NCBI RefSeq assembly: GCF_003711845.1
Contig: NZ_RHLQ01000001.1
Span: forward strand, 62,001-126,000
DNA: 64,000 nucleotides
Reading direction: 5' to 3'
Source of the DNA: Lysinibacillus halotolerans
Lineage (GTDB): Bacteria > Bacillota > Bacilli > Bacillales_A > Planococcaceae
Below, piece after piece: positions 1 to 10,495 of this stretch. The notes beneath the pieces were generated by a model, which did not search any database, was not told the DNA's origin, and worked only from the letters and a program-made list of their open reading frames with translations. Both the position numbers and the translations under genes were made by a program. Positions within the stretch are counted from its first letter, which is position 1. Each line of letters starts with the position of its first letter.

Positions 1-548
<548 letters not shown>

Positions 549-1256
549 ATGAATAACAAACCAATTATTGCTTTAGATTTTCCTGGAGAGCATGAAGTAT
601 TTCATTTTTTGCAACACTTTCAAGAGCCGTTGTTCGTTAAAATTGGGATGGAACTTTATTTACAGGAAGGCCCTGACATTGTTCGAAAAGTGAAGGAACA
701 GGGTCATGATATTTTTCTAGATTTAAAGCTTCATGATATTCCGAATACGGTTAAATCGGCAATGAAAGGGTTAGCTCATTTAGGAGTAGATCTTGTTAAT
801 GTTCATGCTGCCGGAGGTATTCAGATGATGGAAGCGGCATTGGAAGGTTTGGAAGCAGGTACTCCAGTTGGCAAAAAAAGAGCAAAATTAATTGCAGTAA
901 CCCAGCTTACCTCCACAACGGAAGAACAAATGAAAAGCGAACAACAAATTCATTTATCTCTATTAGAATCAGTATTGCATTACGCAAAAATAGCTAAACA
1001 AGCACAACTTGATGGCGTTGTATGTTCAGTTCATGAAGCAAAAATGATTGCGAACGAATGTGGAGAAGAATTTTTACGTGTAACGCCTGGCATTCGTTTA
1101 GCTGGTGGAGATGTTCATGATCAAAAACGGATTGCGACACCAGATGGAGCTCGCGCGGATGGATCATCTCTTATCGTTGTTGGCCGAGCTATAACGGGCT
1201 CGAGGGATCCACTTGCTGCATATAAAGAAGTTTGTTCATTATGGGAGGGAAACTAA
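549..1256 (+). CDS. pyrF: Orotidine 5'-phosphate decarboxylase
   Basis: PyrF catalyses the last step of UMP synthesis, decarboxylation of OMP to UMP, in the cytoplasm. The 235-residue TIM-barrel protein has the family's usual length. The catalytic signature DLKLHDIP (residues 58-65) supplies the DxKxxD charge network around Lys60; Asp10 and Lys31 fit the remaining active-site positions. The ATG directly follows the pyrD stop, preceded by GGAAGGAG (531-538). The stop codon in turn touches the pyrE ATG, so pyrD-pyrF-pyrE form the end of one operon with no spacers. Confidence 0.97.
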   Translation: MNNKPIIALDFPGEHEVFHFLQHFQEPLFVKIGMELYLQEGPDIVRKVKEQGHDIFLDLKLHDIPNTVKSAMKGLAHLGVDLVNVHAAGGIQMMEAALEGLEAGTPVGKKRAKLIAVTQLTSTTEEQMKSEQQIHLSLLESVLHYAKIAKQAQLDGVVCSVHEAKMIANECGEEFLRVTPGIRLAGGDVHDQKRIATPDGARADGSSLIVVGRAITGSRDPLAAYKEVCSLWEGN

Positions 1257-1889
1257 ATGTCAGTACAAAAGGAAATTGCAAAAGGTATGTTAAAGGTTGG
1301 AGCAGTTGAATTAAATCCAACAGAATTATTTACATGGGCGTCAGGTATTAAATCACCAATTTATTGTGATACACGATTAACCATTTCAGATGTCTCTGTA
1401 CGTAAACAAATTGCTCGAGGTCTTGCAGAAAACATAAAAAAACATTTTGGTGAAACAGAAGTTGTTGCTGGTACAGCTACTGCTGGGATTCCACATGCAG
1501 CATGGGTTTCAGACCTTTTAGAGTTGCCAATGGTATATGTTCGTTCAAAAGCAAAGGAACATGGTCGAGGTAATCAAATTGAAGGGAAAATTCAACCTGG
1601 TCAAAAGGTTGTTGTAGTGGAGGATATTATTTCTACTGGCGGTTCATCCATTACTGCAGTCGAAGCATTACGTGCCGCTGGTTGTGAAGTTGTTGGTGTC
1701 GTATGTGTATATACATATAATTTACCTCACGCAGAACAGGCTTTTGAGGAAATAGGAGTGAAGTATGTTTCATTAACAAACTTTGATTATCTTGTGGAAG
1801 CTGCATCAGAAACGGGAATAATTGAAGGGAACGATATTCCTTTCTTACAAGATTGGCATAGTAAACTAAAGGCAGGAGAACTTAAATAA
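1257..1889 (+). CDS. pyrE: Orotate phosphoribosyltransferase
   Basis: PyrE transfers ribose 5-phosphate from PRPP to orotate, giving OMP for PyrF. The 210-residue protein shows the type I PRPP-binding motif VVVVEDIISTGGS (residues 118-130) and the flexible-loop segment KAKEHGRGNQIEG (98-110). It is the last pyr gene: 34 bases after its stop comes a strong hairpin terminator shared with the convergent protease gene. GGGAGG at 1242-1247 serves as ribosome binding site. Confidence 0.97.
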   Translation: MSVQKEIAKGMLKVGAVELNPTELFTWASGIKSPIYCDTRLTISDVSVRKQIARGLAENIKKHFGETEVVAGTATAGIPHAAWVSDLLELPMVYVRSKAKEHGRGNQIEGKIQPGQKVVVVEDIISTGGSSITAVEALRAAGCEVVGVVCVYTYNLPHAEQAFEEIGVKYVSLTNFDYLVEAASETGIIEGNDIPFLQDWHSKLKAGELK

Positions 1890-1923
1890 AGTAAGCTACT
1901 CTCTTATAAAACTTTTTATAGAT

Positions 1924-1960
1924 AAAAGCCTATAATGGATGATACCATCATAGGCTTTTT
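1924..1960 (+). terminator. Rho-independent terminator after pyrE, probably bidirectional
   Basis: Inverted repeat AAAGCCTATaATGG / CCATcATAGGCTTT with a short loop, followed by a T-run on the plus strand and flanked by an A-run on the left. It can therefore end both the pyr operon and the convergent protease transcript. Confidence 0.85.
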
Positions 1961-1971
1961 CGGTTTTAAGT

Positions 1972-4900
1972 TTATTTATTTTTTCCCTTGCCAGGTTTCC
2001 CACTCTTTTTAATTTGAATCGTTTTCGTTGTTACATTTCCTGCTAAATCTTCTACTTCAAAAATGAACTCATTATTTCCATTTACTAATGGAAGTTCTAC
2101 TTCCACTTGTTCTTCAAAACCTTTCATTTCGTATGGTTCTGATAACTCGTGTAAGAATTTTTCGTCTCCATTTACCGTTAATCGAACTTCATCAAAATTG
2201 TCTTTTAAAGTAACTGGAACTACAATAACACTTTCTTTTGTGTTTTTAGGAATTTTTCCAAAAGAAATTGTTGGGAATTGTGTATCAACGAAAACTTTAC
2301 GAGAGATTTGCATTTCATTTGAGAATTCATCAATTGCTTTGACACGAATGTCTTGGAAACCATCTTCAAGATTTAAAGTATGAGAGAATTGAACACCATC
2401 GAATGATGCTTCTTCATCGTTCACCGTAACTGAAGTGATTTTTGAATCATCTTCAATTGTTCCATTCACTTCGATTTCGTTCGTGTTAAATATATCAAAG
2501 TAATTTGGACTTTCAATATAAATAACAGGAGGTGTTGTTTCTTCATTACTATTTAGTTGGAAGTCATAGGTTTGAGCATTTCGTGCAACGTCTACTAATT
2601 GTACCGAAATTTTATCTTTATTCGTTAATTCTCCACTAATTGTAAATGTTGATGTAGTTAGAGGAAGAGTTTCTGAAACAGCTTCTCCATTTACATATAC
2701 TTGCCAGTATTCTGCACCTGTTCCACCTTTATTATCGGTAGGATTTGAGACAACAACTGTCTTAGTTGAAGCATCGAAAGTTACTTTAGCGCTAGGGGCT
2801 GCCGTATCGACCTTAACAGGGAATTCAATGGATTGCCATTGTGCTCCTTCATAATCGATAACCCCACTTACACGAATAATATAGTCTCCATCTTTAGCGA
2901 TTGCATTATTAATTTTCCCATCCCAACCATAGTTCGTATTATAAGTGTATGGGTTGTCAGATGTATAATGTTTCGTTAAGTTGTTAGCAGTTCTTAAAGT
3001 ACGTAAAACTTTCCCGTTCATATCGACAACTTCCACTTTCAATTGCTTCGCATTACGGAATAAAGAAAAGACAGGAATTGCTTGATCACGAATACCATCT
3101 CCATTTGGAGAGAAACCAAATCGAGAAGAATCAAATTGTTCGCCTGCTCCTGTAATGAAGGAACCTTGTTCATCTGCTAAAGCAGTATAACCCCAATAAG
3201 TTAAATTGTCCCAAGCAAAGTAATCAAAGATTCTTGCATCATCCCAACCGCCGTTAAATCCAAAGAATGGGACAGTTAATGGTACATTATTTGTTACTTC
3301 TTCATTTGGATCAATTAATCGAACGAAACCATCAACAAAGAAGCCGTTAGAATAAATGGAACGAATCTCTTCTGGTAAATTGGAAACGTCAACTGATACA
3401 GTAATTTCCTTTGTACCATTTGCAGGAATTGTAACCGATTCTGGAGTATTGATATCTGCATCTTCATCCGTAAGAACATATTGACCATATGTGTTTGGAA
3501 CCGTTACATATAATCCATCGCCGGCATTAACAGGCATGTCGATTTGAAGTTGTGTTTCAACATTATATGTTTTTTCCTCATTTGAGAAGTTTTCAGCAAC
3601 TAAAGTAAAGGTAAATTGGTCATTTTCAATTTCCTTTAAAGCAACTTTTGCTTCTCCCGTTTCTGAATTTGTTACAATAACATCCGTTGATAGAGCATTT
3701 GCAAGTTGCATTAATCCAGCCCCTTGTCGACGTGGTGAAACATACTCACCTGGAGTTGTTTCCATTGGAAGAGCTGTATTCATTAATAAATTTTTCGCTA
3801 TTTGAACTCTATCCGCACCAGTTGCATCAAATTCTTGGTCTACCCTTTCTAAAACAAGGGCACTACCACCCGCTACATGAGGTGCCGCCATAGAAGTTCC
3901 GCTCATTAATCCATACTTATCATCATTTAATGTTGAGAAGATATTTCCACCTGGAGCTGTAATTTCCGGTTTGAAATCTAAGTTAGGCGTTGGACCCCAA
4001 GAAGTAAAACTACTTAATTGTCCTGCGCTCGGATTTTGTGTTTCAATAAAGTTTCCATCGAAGGAGACTGTCACACTTTGATTGTTATCTAAAGCAGCTT
4101 TTAATGATTCTCCATCCACTTTTAAAATGGACATGAATGGAATCGTAATACCAGGGTCAGTTGCCATATTAATTGTACCTTCAGTATTGTTGTAAATAAT
4201 GGCTGCTACTGCACCTGCAGCTTGAGCATTCAGTCCCTTTTCAACAAACGTATTAGAACCACGGGAAATTAAAGCGACTTTTCCTGTGAAATCTTTTCCT
4301 TCAAAATCAGCAGCTGTTCCGAAACCAGCATCCATGACTTCTACTGGTCCGCTAAATGTTTCAATTGGGTTGGCGTCATTTGCTAATAAATAAAGGGCTT
4401 CTCCTGATGGCGCTCCATCGACTTGATAAGAAAAACTATATACAGTAATCATCGAATTTTCAACGGAAGCAACGCTGATTGAGTCATAGGATATACCCGG
4501 CGATCCTGTCACACCGTAGTCTTGGTTTTCAGCATAAGGATAAAAATATCCAGAGCCATACATATCCGAGTTTCCTGAAGAAATCGAAACGATAATACCA
4601 TTTTCTGTAGCTCTAGATACGGCTTGTTGTTCCGGGCTAGATTCATCTACATATCCCGCAGGAGAACCTAGTGACATGTTTAAAACGTCGGCATTTAACT
4701 TGATGGCATCATCAATTGCCTTTATATAAATATCACCATAAGTGGATGAAAAGTTTGGATCATTTCCGAATACTTTTAAAGCTAAAAGTTGCGCTTCAGG
4801 AGCTACTCCTTTAATACCACCGTCTTCTTCATCTCCATTGGCTGCAACTGTACCACCAACATGCATACCATGCATCGATGCACCTGGACCTAAATCTAAA

Positions 4901-5652
4901 ATTTCATCATTACCGTCCATATAGTTATATCCAAAAGGAACTTTTGTCGTATAATATTGACCATTTTTAATGGATCCATCTGATCGCAGAGCATTTACTT
5001 CTTCTTCAGTTAGTTCGGCTGTACTTTCATCAGATAAAACCATGTCTTTATGGCTCGGATCGATACCAGTATCAATAATACCGACAACCATACCTTCACC
5101 TTCAAAACCGTATTCATTCCATGCGCGTTGAGCTTGAACTAATTCCTTCGAATGAATCATATCCGGTTTTACTTCTGGTCGTTCATATTCAGTAGATTCA
5201 TAGACAGCTTTAACACCAGATGTAGCTGCGATTTTTTCAACATATTTTGCTTCTACTTCTGCTGAGAATCCATTAAATACAACTGAAAAGTTTTCAATAT
5301 ATTTGACGGAAGGCACTTGTTTTTTTAATGTATCTTGAACACTTTCTTGTTCTTCCGTAACGGCAGTTTCAATGGATTCTTTTTCTGACCGTTTTAATTG
5401 CTTATATAAAACGCCTTTTTTTGTTGCTTTTTCAATAGCAGGCTCCCCGTCAAGTTCAACGACGATTCGAACTTTTTTGTCGGGGTTTTTTGGATTTGCT
5501 AGAGATTTTGAGATGTTTGGTTCATTTTTTTCTTGTTGAATGGTAGGCAAGTTTTTTAAACTTTTTGCGCTCGTACTGTTCACGCCGAACAGTGGTGTAC
5601 TGAATGCCAAAAAGAAAGCAATTGCCACAAGTACTATTTTTCTAAGTTTCAT
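1972..5652 (-). CDS. Large secreted S8 serine protease (subtilase), Vpr type
   Basis: Secreted endopeptidase of the subtilisin family (MEROPS S8). Residues 1-29 form a signal peptide (basic MKLRK, hydrophobic core, STSA before the likely cut), then an I9-type propeptide (about 60-155). The catalytic domain has Asp194 (GIIDTGID), His261 (HGMHVGGT), oxyanion Asn361 (SSGNSD) and Ser587 (GTSMAAPH). A PA domain (about 440-535) is inserted between His and Ser, as in Vpr and lactocepin-like proteases. After residue 650 come Fn3/Ig-like beta domains up to a basic GKPGKGKNK tail; there is no LPXTG sorting signal, so the protein is probably released or held by charge. At 1226 residues it is much longer than B. 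subtilis Vpr (about 800). It stands alone between pyrE and rqcH, a place without a protease in B. subtilis. Family certain, substrate unknown. Confidence 0.95.
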   Translation of the reverse strand: MKLRKIVLVAIAFFLAFSTPLFGVNSTSAKSLKNLPTIQQEKNEPNISKSLANPKNPDKKVRIVVELDGEPAIEKATKKGVLYKQLKRSEKESIETAVTEEQESVQDTLKKQVPSVKYIENFSVVFNGFSAEVEAKYVEKIAATSGVKAVYESTEYERPEVKPDMIHSKELVQAQRAWNEYGFEGEGMVVGIIDTGIDPSHKDMVLSDESTAELTEEEVNALRSDGSIKNGQYYTTKVPFGYNYMDGNDEILDLGPGASMHGMHVGGTVAANGDEEDGGIKGVAPEAQLLALKVFGNDPNFSSTYGDIYIKAIDDAIKLNADVLNMSLGSPAGYVDESSPEQQAVSRATENGIIVSISSGNSDMYGSGYFYPYAENQDYGVTGSPGISYDSISVASVENSMITVYSFSYQVDGAPSGEALYLLANDANPIETFSGPVEVMDAGFGTAADFEGKDFTGKVALISRGSNTFVEKGLNAQAAGAVAAIIYNNTEGTINMATDPGITIPFMSILKVDGESLKAALDNNQSVTVSFDGNFIETQNPSAGQLSSFTSWGPTPNLDFKPEITAPGGNIFSTLNDDKYGLMSGTSMAAPHVAGGSALVLERVDQEFDATGADRVQIAKNLLMNTALPMETTPGEYVSPRRQGAGLMQLANALSTDVIVTNSETGEAKVALKEIENDQFTFTLVAENFSNEEKTYNVETQLQIDMPVNAGDGLYVTVPNTYGQYVLTDEDADINTPESVTIPANGTKEITVSVDVSNLPEEIRSIYSNGFFVDGFVRLIDPNEEVTNNVPLTVPFFGFNGGWDDARIFDYFAWDNLTYWGYTALADEQGSFITGAGEQFDSSRFGFSPNGDGIRDQAIPVFSLFRNAKQLKVEVVDMNGKVLRTLRTANNLTKHYTSDNPYTYNTNYGWDGKINNAIAKDGDYIIRVSGVIDYEGAQWQSIEFPVKVDTAAPSAKVTFDASTKTVVVSNPTDNKGGTGAEYWQVYVNGEAVSETLPLTTSTFTISGELTNKDKISVQLVDVARNAQTYDFQLNSNEETTPPVIYIESPNYFDIFNTNEIEVNGTIEDDSKITSVTVNDEEASFDGVQFSHTLNLEDGFQDIRVKAIDEFSNEMQISRKVFVDTQFPTISFGKIPKNTKESVIVVPVTLKDNFDEVRLTVNGDEKFLHELSEPYEMKGFEEQVEVELPLVNGNNEFIFEVEDLAGNVTTKTIQIKKSGKPGKGKNK

Positions 5653-5686
5653 AAATCCACTCCTCTTAGTATTCTATTAGTCTGAA

Positions 5687-5715
5687 AAAATAGAATAAAT
5701 ATAATATTTAGTCAA
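5687..5715 (-). promoter_or_regulatory. Candidate sigma-A promoter of the subtilase gene
   Basis: On the minus strand TTGACT (5715-5710) is followed after 17 bases by TATTTT (5692-5687), about 35 bases before the start codon; GAGGAG lies directly upstream of the ATG. The -35 is good, the -10 is weak. Confidence 0.5.
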
Positions 5716-5879
5716 CTTTTTCTAATTTTAATAATATATGATAATAGATTGGGAATACATTACAAAATAGTTACTTTTAAATCGAAATTTGTAGTTTTTT
5801 AGTTTTCAAAATTCGACATTTCTATTTTGGGGAATGGTAGATAGATAAATAGAAAGAAATAGGGGAGTTATTACGGTAA

Positions 5880-5925
5880 AACAAAAAGGGATTGGTAAGA
5901 ATAAATTGAATTCTCCACCAATCGC
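5880..5925 (-). terminator. Candidate terminator after rqcH
   Basis: On the minus strand GATTGGT (5923-5917 as the complement) pairs with ACCAATC (5896-5890) around a 20-base loop, followed by CCTTTTTGTTTTA. The stem is short and the loop long, so this is a moderate call. It sits 20-60 bases after the rqcH stop. Confidence 0.5.
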
Positions 5926-5941
5926 CTTCATCTTTGTAAAG

Positions 5942-7624
5942 TTATTTTTTTAGTTTTAGTACGAGCTCTTCGTCGGGTGTTACAAAAAGGGTTTTTTGTT
6001 CGAAATAAATAACGAAGCCAGGCTTTGCTCCATTCGGTTTTTTCACTTGCCGAATTTCCGTATAGTCAACGGGAACTGAAGAAGAATCGCGAGCTTTACT
6101 AAAATAAGCACTTAAAGTGGCAGCCTCAAATAAAGTTTTGTCATCTGGTTCATTGGAATGGATAACGACATGGGATCCTGGAATATCTTTTGTATGCAAC
6201 CAAATGTCTGTCTTTTTTGCTATTTTAAAAGTTAAATAATCATTTTGTTTATTATTTTTCCCAACGGAAATGGGGATTCCAGAAGAGGATACAAATTGTT
6301 CTGGAGAAGGTTTAGTCGGCTTTTTCTTCCGTTTACTATTGCGCATTTTTAAGTAACCTTGTTCCGCTAATTCTTCGCGAATTTCCTCTATATCCGAAGG
6401 GGATGCTTGATGCACTTGTGCCATTAACATATCAAAGTACTGAATTTCATCTTCCGTTTTTTCGATTTGTTCTTTTACCATAACTAAAGCATTTTTTGCT
6501 TTATTATATTTCGTGTAATAACTTTGGGCATTTTCAACTGGTGTTTTTCTAACGCTTAAAGGTATTGTTATTTGCTCCCCGTTCTCACTGTAGTAGTTCG
6601 TTACGGTTACTTCTTTCATACCCTTTTCGAATTGATATAAATGGGCCATTAAGAGTTCACCATAAAGTTGAAATTTATCTAGATTCGAAGCATTATCCAA
6701 ATCTTTTTGAAGTTTTTTTAATTTTAAAGTTAATTTATTGCGTTCGTTTTGAAGCCAACGTTCCAAATCTCCAGCCTGCTGCTTTACCCGATCCCGTTCA
6801 GCCCGGGCATAAAATACCCGATCTAATAAGGTGCTTAATGACTCATATTGGGTTTTTTGACCTTTCAAGTGGGTTAATGTTGTTGGTGAAAAATAAGTTT
6901 TTTTATCTACTTCTATATAAGTGGGATGTGCACCAGCAACAATTTCTTCTAAAAAAGTTTTAAAAGTAGGAAGTATATCATTTTGTTTTATACGATATAA
7001 AAGTTCGTTTGCATGAATAGGTGAAAACCCTTTTAAATGCTCAACAACGTGTTTTGCTGTTTTTTCTTCTGCGAAAAATTGTTGTATTTCGTCATCGGTC
7101 ATCGTAGCTGGATTGACTTTATTTTGTTTTGGAGGGGCAATATACGGTTGACCGGGTAAGACGGTACGATAACTATTAACAGATGGTGGTAGATGTTTTA
7201 AACTATCAATAATTTTATCGTTTTCATCATCGATTAACATAATATTGCTGTGACGCCCCATAATCTCGACTGTCAACTTGCGAAAAACTTGATCTCCAAT
7301 TTCATTTTTACTTTCGATATTAAAAGTTAAAATTCGTTCAAAGGAATCGGTTGAAATTGTATGAATAATACCGCCTTCAATATGTTTTCTTAAAAGCATA
7401 CAAAACATTGGTGGTTCAGCTGGGTTATCAATCGAATGTTCTGTTAAATGAACCCGCGCATAGGCCGGGTGAATCGAACATAATAGTTTATAATTCTCCC
7501 CTTTAGCACGAATATGTAACATAATTTCAAGGGCGTTTGGCTGATGAATTTTCGTAATACGACCTGTTTCTAATTGTTTTAATTCATTTGCCATTGCTAT
7601 TGTAAATAAGCCATCAAAAGCCAT
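5942..7624 (-). CDS. rqcH: Ribosome quality control protein RqcH (NFACT family; YloA/FbpA)
   Basis: The 560-residue protein begins MAFDGLFTIAMANELKQL, the typical NFACT N-terminus. It has an NFACT-N domain (1 to about 215), a helix-hairpin-helix and coiled-coil middle (about 270-420) and the C-terminal NFACT-R domain (about 445-555; DIWLHTKDIPGSHVVI). In B. subtilis RqcH binds stalled 50S subunits carrying peptidyl-tRNA and adds C-terminal alanine tails that mark the nascent chain for degradation. Older annotations call it a fibronectin-binding protein; no signal peptide is visible, so a cytoplasmic role is favoured. It is transcribed divergently from yloC. The neighbourhood (yloA-yloC-gmk) is conserved in Bacillales. 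Confidence 0.95.
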   Translation of the reverse strand: MAFDGLFTIAMANELKQLETGRITKIHQPNALEIMLHIRAKGENYKLLCSIHPAYARVHLTEHSIDNPAEPPMFCMLLRKHIEGGIIHTISTDSFERILTFNIESKNEIGDQVFRKLTVEIMGRHSNIMLIDDENDKIIDSLKHLPPSVNSYRTVLPGQPYIAPPKQNKVNPATMTDDEIQQFFAEEKTAKHVVEHLKGFSPIHANELLYRIKQNDILPTFKTFLEEIVAGAHPTYIEVDKKTYFSPTTLTHLKGQKTQYESLSTLLDRVFYARAERDRVKQQAGDLERWLQNERNKLTLKLKKLQKDLDNASNLDKFQLYGELLMAHLYQFEKGMKEVTVTNYYSENGEQITIPLSVRKTPVENAQSYYTKYNKAKNALVMVKEQIEKTEDEIQYFDMLMAQVHQASPSDIEEIREELAEQGYLKMRNSKRKKKPTKPSPEQFVSSSGIPISVGKNNKQNDYLTFKIAKKTDIWLHTKDIPGSHVVIHSNEPDDKTLFEAATLSAYFSKARDSSSVPVDYTEIRQVKKPNGAKPGFVIYFEQKTLFVTPDEELVLKLKK

Positions 7625-7667
7625 GTTATTTCCTCTTTTCTTCTTTCACGTAATCTTCGATCAATCC

Positions 7668-7689
7668 TATATGGTTAGAAATCCATATA
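7668..7689. repeat. Short inverted repeat upstream of rqcH
   Basis: TATATGG (7668-7674) and CCATATA (7683-7689) form a 7-bp inverted repeat with an 8-base gap, 45-65 bases upstream of the rqcH start. It could be a leader hairpin or an operator. No known family is recognised. Confidence 0.3.
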
Positions 7690-7839
7690 AAAATTAGTAA
7701 GACTTCATTTACAACGATATTTCATTATAAAATGTAGTTCAAAGACAAAAATATATAACATATTATACTATAGTTCTTTATCGTTGCATTCAACATTTAC
7801 TTTTTGCATACGTCTAACATTAAATTAAGGCTCAGGATG

Positions 7840-7848
7840 TGTTATACT
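7840..7848 (+). promoter_or_regulatory. Extended -10 promoter for the yloC-gmk operon
   Basis: TGT followed by TATACT is an extended -10 element (TGN-TATAAT type), 34 bases before the preferred yloC start. The -35 region is poor (TTAAAT-like), as is often tolerated with an extended -10. Confidence 0.5.
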
Positions 7849-7881
7849 AAAAATAGTATGCAAAGAAAGGTGTGACGAACC

Positions 7882-8757
7882 TTGGTGCGTAGTATGACTG
7901 GTTTTGGCAGAGGTGTCACAACTACGAATAACTATCAACTAACTGTTGAAGTTCGTTCTGTAAATCATCGTTTTTTAGAAGTTTATACAAAATTTCCTAA
8001 GGACTGGCTAGAAGCTGAAATAGCTACTAAAAAACTATTATCCCAATATGTACAGCGGGGAAAATTAGATGTCGTTGTAAATTTGAAATCCTTAGGGAAC
8101 GATTCTCTATCTATTCAAATCAATTGGCCATTAATTGAAGCTTATAAACAGGCAAAGGAGCAATTAAGCTCAGTAGTCCCCTTTGATGAAAAATGGTCTA
8201 TGCAAGAACTGCTTTCTTTGGAAAATGCGTTGACGTATGAAAAACAAGAGTTGACGCCAGAAGAAATAAAAGAAGCTATTGAAGATGCTGTAAAAGAAGC
8301 AGCCGAAAAATTAGTTGAAATGCGTGAGTTAGAAGGTAATCAGTTAAAAAACGCTTTATTGTGCTATAATACTCAATTAAAAGAACATATTCAGCAAATT
8401 CGTGCTCTATCCACTGATTCGGTAAATAAATATCGAGCGAAATTAAATGAACGAATTATGGAAGTTGTTCATTTAGATAGTATAGATGAACGTATACTTG
8501 CAGAAGTCGCTATTTTCGCAGAAAAAGTAGATATTGCAGAAGAATTGGATCGCCTTGAAAGTCATTTTAAACAATTAGAAGGAACGCTGGAAGAAGCGAA
8601 TTCAGTTGGCCGCAAGCTAGACTTTTTAATGCAAGAGATGCATCGTGAAATTAATACAATTGGCTCTAAAAATCAAAATGCTGATATTTCAATTGAAGTT
8701 GTTCAAGCAAAAACAATTTTAGAAAAAATGCGAGAACAAGTACAAAATATTGAATAA
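7882..8757 (+). CDS. yloC: YicC/YloC-family endoribonuclease
   Basis: The 291-residue protein starts MVRSMTGFGRG, the signature opening of the YicC/YloC family, and ends with the conserved MQEMHREINTIGSK segment in the DUF1732 domain. Family members (E. coli YicC, B. subtilis YloC) have been described as endoribonucleases acting on RNA. The start is TTG 7882 or the adjoining GTG 7885, both 9-12 bases from AAAGG (7866-7870); the ATG at 7894 would cut into the conserved MVRSMTGF. It is the first gene of the cluster, reading divergently from rqcH. Confidence 0.9.
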   Translation: MVRSMTGFGRGVTTTNNYQLTVEVRSVNHRFLEVYTKFPKDWLEAEIATKKLLSQYVQRGKLDVVVNLKSLGNDSLSIQINWPLIEAYKQAKEQLSSVVPFDEKWSMQELLSLENALTYEKQELTPEEIKEAIEDAVKEAAEKLVEMRELEGNQLKNALLCYNTQLKEHIQQIRALSTDSVNKYRAKLNERIMEVVHLDSIDERILAEVAIFAEKVDIAEELDRLESHFKQLEGTLEEANSVGRKLDFLMQEMHREINTIGSKNQNADISIEVVQAKTILEKMREQVQNIE

Positions 8758-8825
8758 TTGGTTTATGCTGTTATATGGAATTTTTTTAGGAACGAGTTTT
8801 CATGCTCATTGAAGTTTGTGAATGG

Positions 8826-8854
8826 AGTCGAATTAACGTTTAGACGATTCGACT
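8826..8854 (+). other. Hairpin in the yloC-gmk gap (usual remA place)
   Basis: AGTCGAAT (8826-8833) and ATTCGACT (8847-8854) form a perfect 8-bp stem with a 13-base loop. No T-run follows, so it is not a standard terminator; it could affect mRNA processing or stability. The 180 bases between yloC and gmk hold no reading frame for remA, which sits here in B. subtilis. Confidence 0.45.
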
Positions 8855-8895
8855 ACTCCAGTCATTTCTAATGTTTCTAATAAGGAACATCATAA

Positions 8896-9555
<660 letters not shown>

Positions 9556-9559
9556 TTTT

Positions 9560-9784
9560 ATGTTGTACCCATCTGTTGATGCTTTAAAAAGTAAAATCGA
9601 TTCAAAATATTCTTTAGTAAGTCTTGCATCAAAACGTGCTCGTCAAATGCAAGAACAAGGTGACGAGCAATTAGAATCCTACGTTTCCCATAAACCAGTA
9701 GGGAAAGCTTTAGAAGAAGTAGCAGCTGGTCTATTAAAGAAAGAGAAACAAGATGCTTCTACAATTTACGAGGACGAAATTTAA
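9560..9784 (+). CDS. rpoZ: RNA polymerase omega subunit
   Basis: A 74-residue protein starting [20 protein letters not shown] with the conserved omega helix SKRARQM and the [14 protein letters not shown] segment. Omega helps fold beta-prime and assemble RNA polymerase. AGAGGAG (9544-9550) is the ribosome binding site. The gmk-rpoZ pairing is conserved widely in bacteria. Confidence 0.95.
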   Translation: MLYPSVDALKSKIDSKYSLVSLASKRARQMQEQGDEQLESYVSHKPVGKALEEVAAGLLKKEKQDASTIYEDEI

Positions 9785-9886
9785 TTTCAGAAAGTTTACG
9801 AAGTAACTTCTATTTGTTTAAGTCGTTTTCATTGAAGTTCTAAATGGTTTTTTGTTTATAATTAGTTGAAGATATGACGATCTATT

Positions 9887-9915
9887 AGCTCCCGGAGAAT
9901 TATTCTTTGGGAGCT
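9887..9915 (+). other. Long hairpin between rpoZ and coaC
   Basis: AGCTCCCGGAGAAT pairs with the following TATTCTTTGGGAGCT to give a nearly continuous 14-bp stem with two G-U pairs. It is followed by TGTCATTT, a poor T-tract, so termination would be partial. Possible attenuator or processing site separating rpoZ from coaC-priA. Confidence 0.45.
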
Positions 9916-9940
9916 TGTCATTTGAAAGGATGAGTGAGTC

Positions 9941-10495
9941 ATGCAAAAAAATATATTATTATGTGTGTCAGGTGGCATTGCGGTTTATAAAGCGGTAGCC
10001 CTTGTAAGTAAACTAACACAGGCAAATTTTAATGTGAAAGTCATTATGACAGAGTCAGCTCGTAAATTTGTCACACCATTAAGTTTTCAAGTGATGTCTA
10101 AAAACGACGTTTATTACGATACATTTGATGAAAAAGATTCAAAGGTCATAGCCCATATTGATTTAGCGGATTGGGCTGATTTAATTTTAGTAGCGCCAGC
10201 AACGGCTAATGTCATCGGAAAATTGGCAAATGGTATTGCAGACGATATGGTCACAACTACTTTACTTGCAGCAACTTGTCCCGTTTGGCTTGCTCCAGCC
10301 ATGAATGTACATATGTATGATCATCCAGCTGTGAAACGAAATATTGCTCAATTAGCAGAAGATGGTTGTTCATTTATCGAACCGTCGGAAGGTTTTTTAG
10401 CGTGTGGGTATGTTGGAAAGGGTCGTTTAGAAGAACCAGAAAAAATTACACAAATTGTGGTCGAATTTTTTGAAGGGGAAGCGAAAAAGGGATGA
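9941..10495 (+). CDS. coaC: Phosphopantothenoylcysteine decarboxylase, stand-alone CoaC
   Basis: CoaC is an FMN enzyme that decarboxylates phosphopantothenoylcysteine to phosphopantetheine for coenzyme A. Motifs are present: the N-terminal VSGGIAVYKA, the FMN/substrate motif APAMN, and the recognition-clamp motif ACGYVGKGR with its catalytic Cys. Bacillales normally have a CoaBC fusion of about 400 residues; here the protein has only 184 residues and ends naturally in an ATGA overlap with priA, so the CoaB (phosphopantothenate-cysteine ligase) half is absent from this place rather than frameshifted. CoaB must be encoded elsewhere or replaced. A strong AAAGGATGAG site (9924-9933) precedes the ATG. 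Confidence 0.9.
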   Translation: MQKNILLCVSGGIAVYKAVALVSKLTQANFNVKVIMTESARKFVTPLSFQVMSKNDVYYDTFDEKDSKVIAHIDLADWADLILVAPATANVIGKLANGIADDMVTTTLLAATCPVWLAPAMNVHMYDHPAVKRNIAQLAEDGCSFIEPSEGFLACGYVGKGRLEEPEKITQIVVEFFEGEAKKG

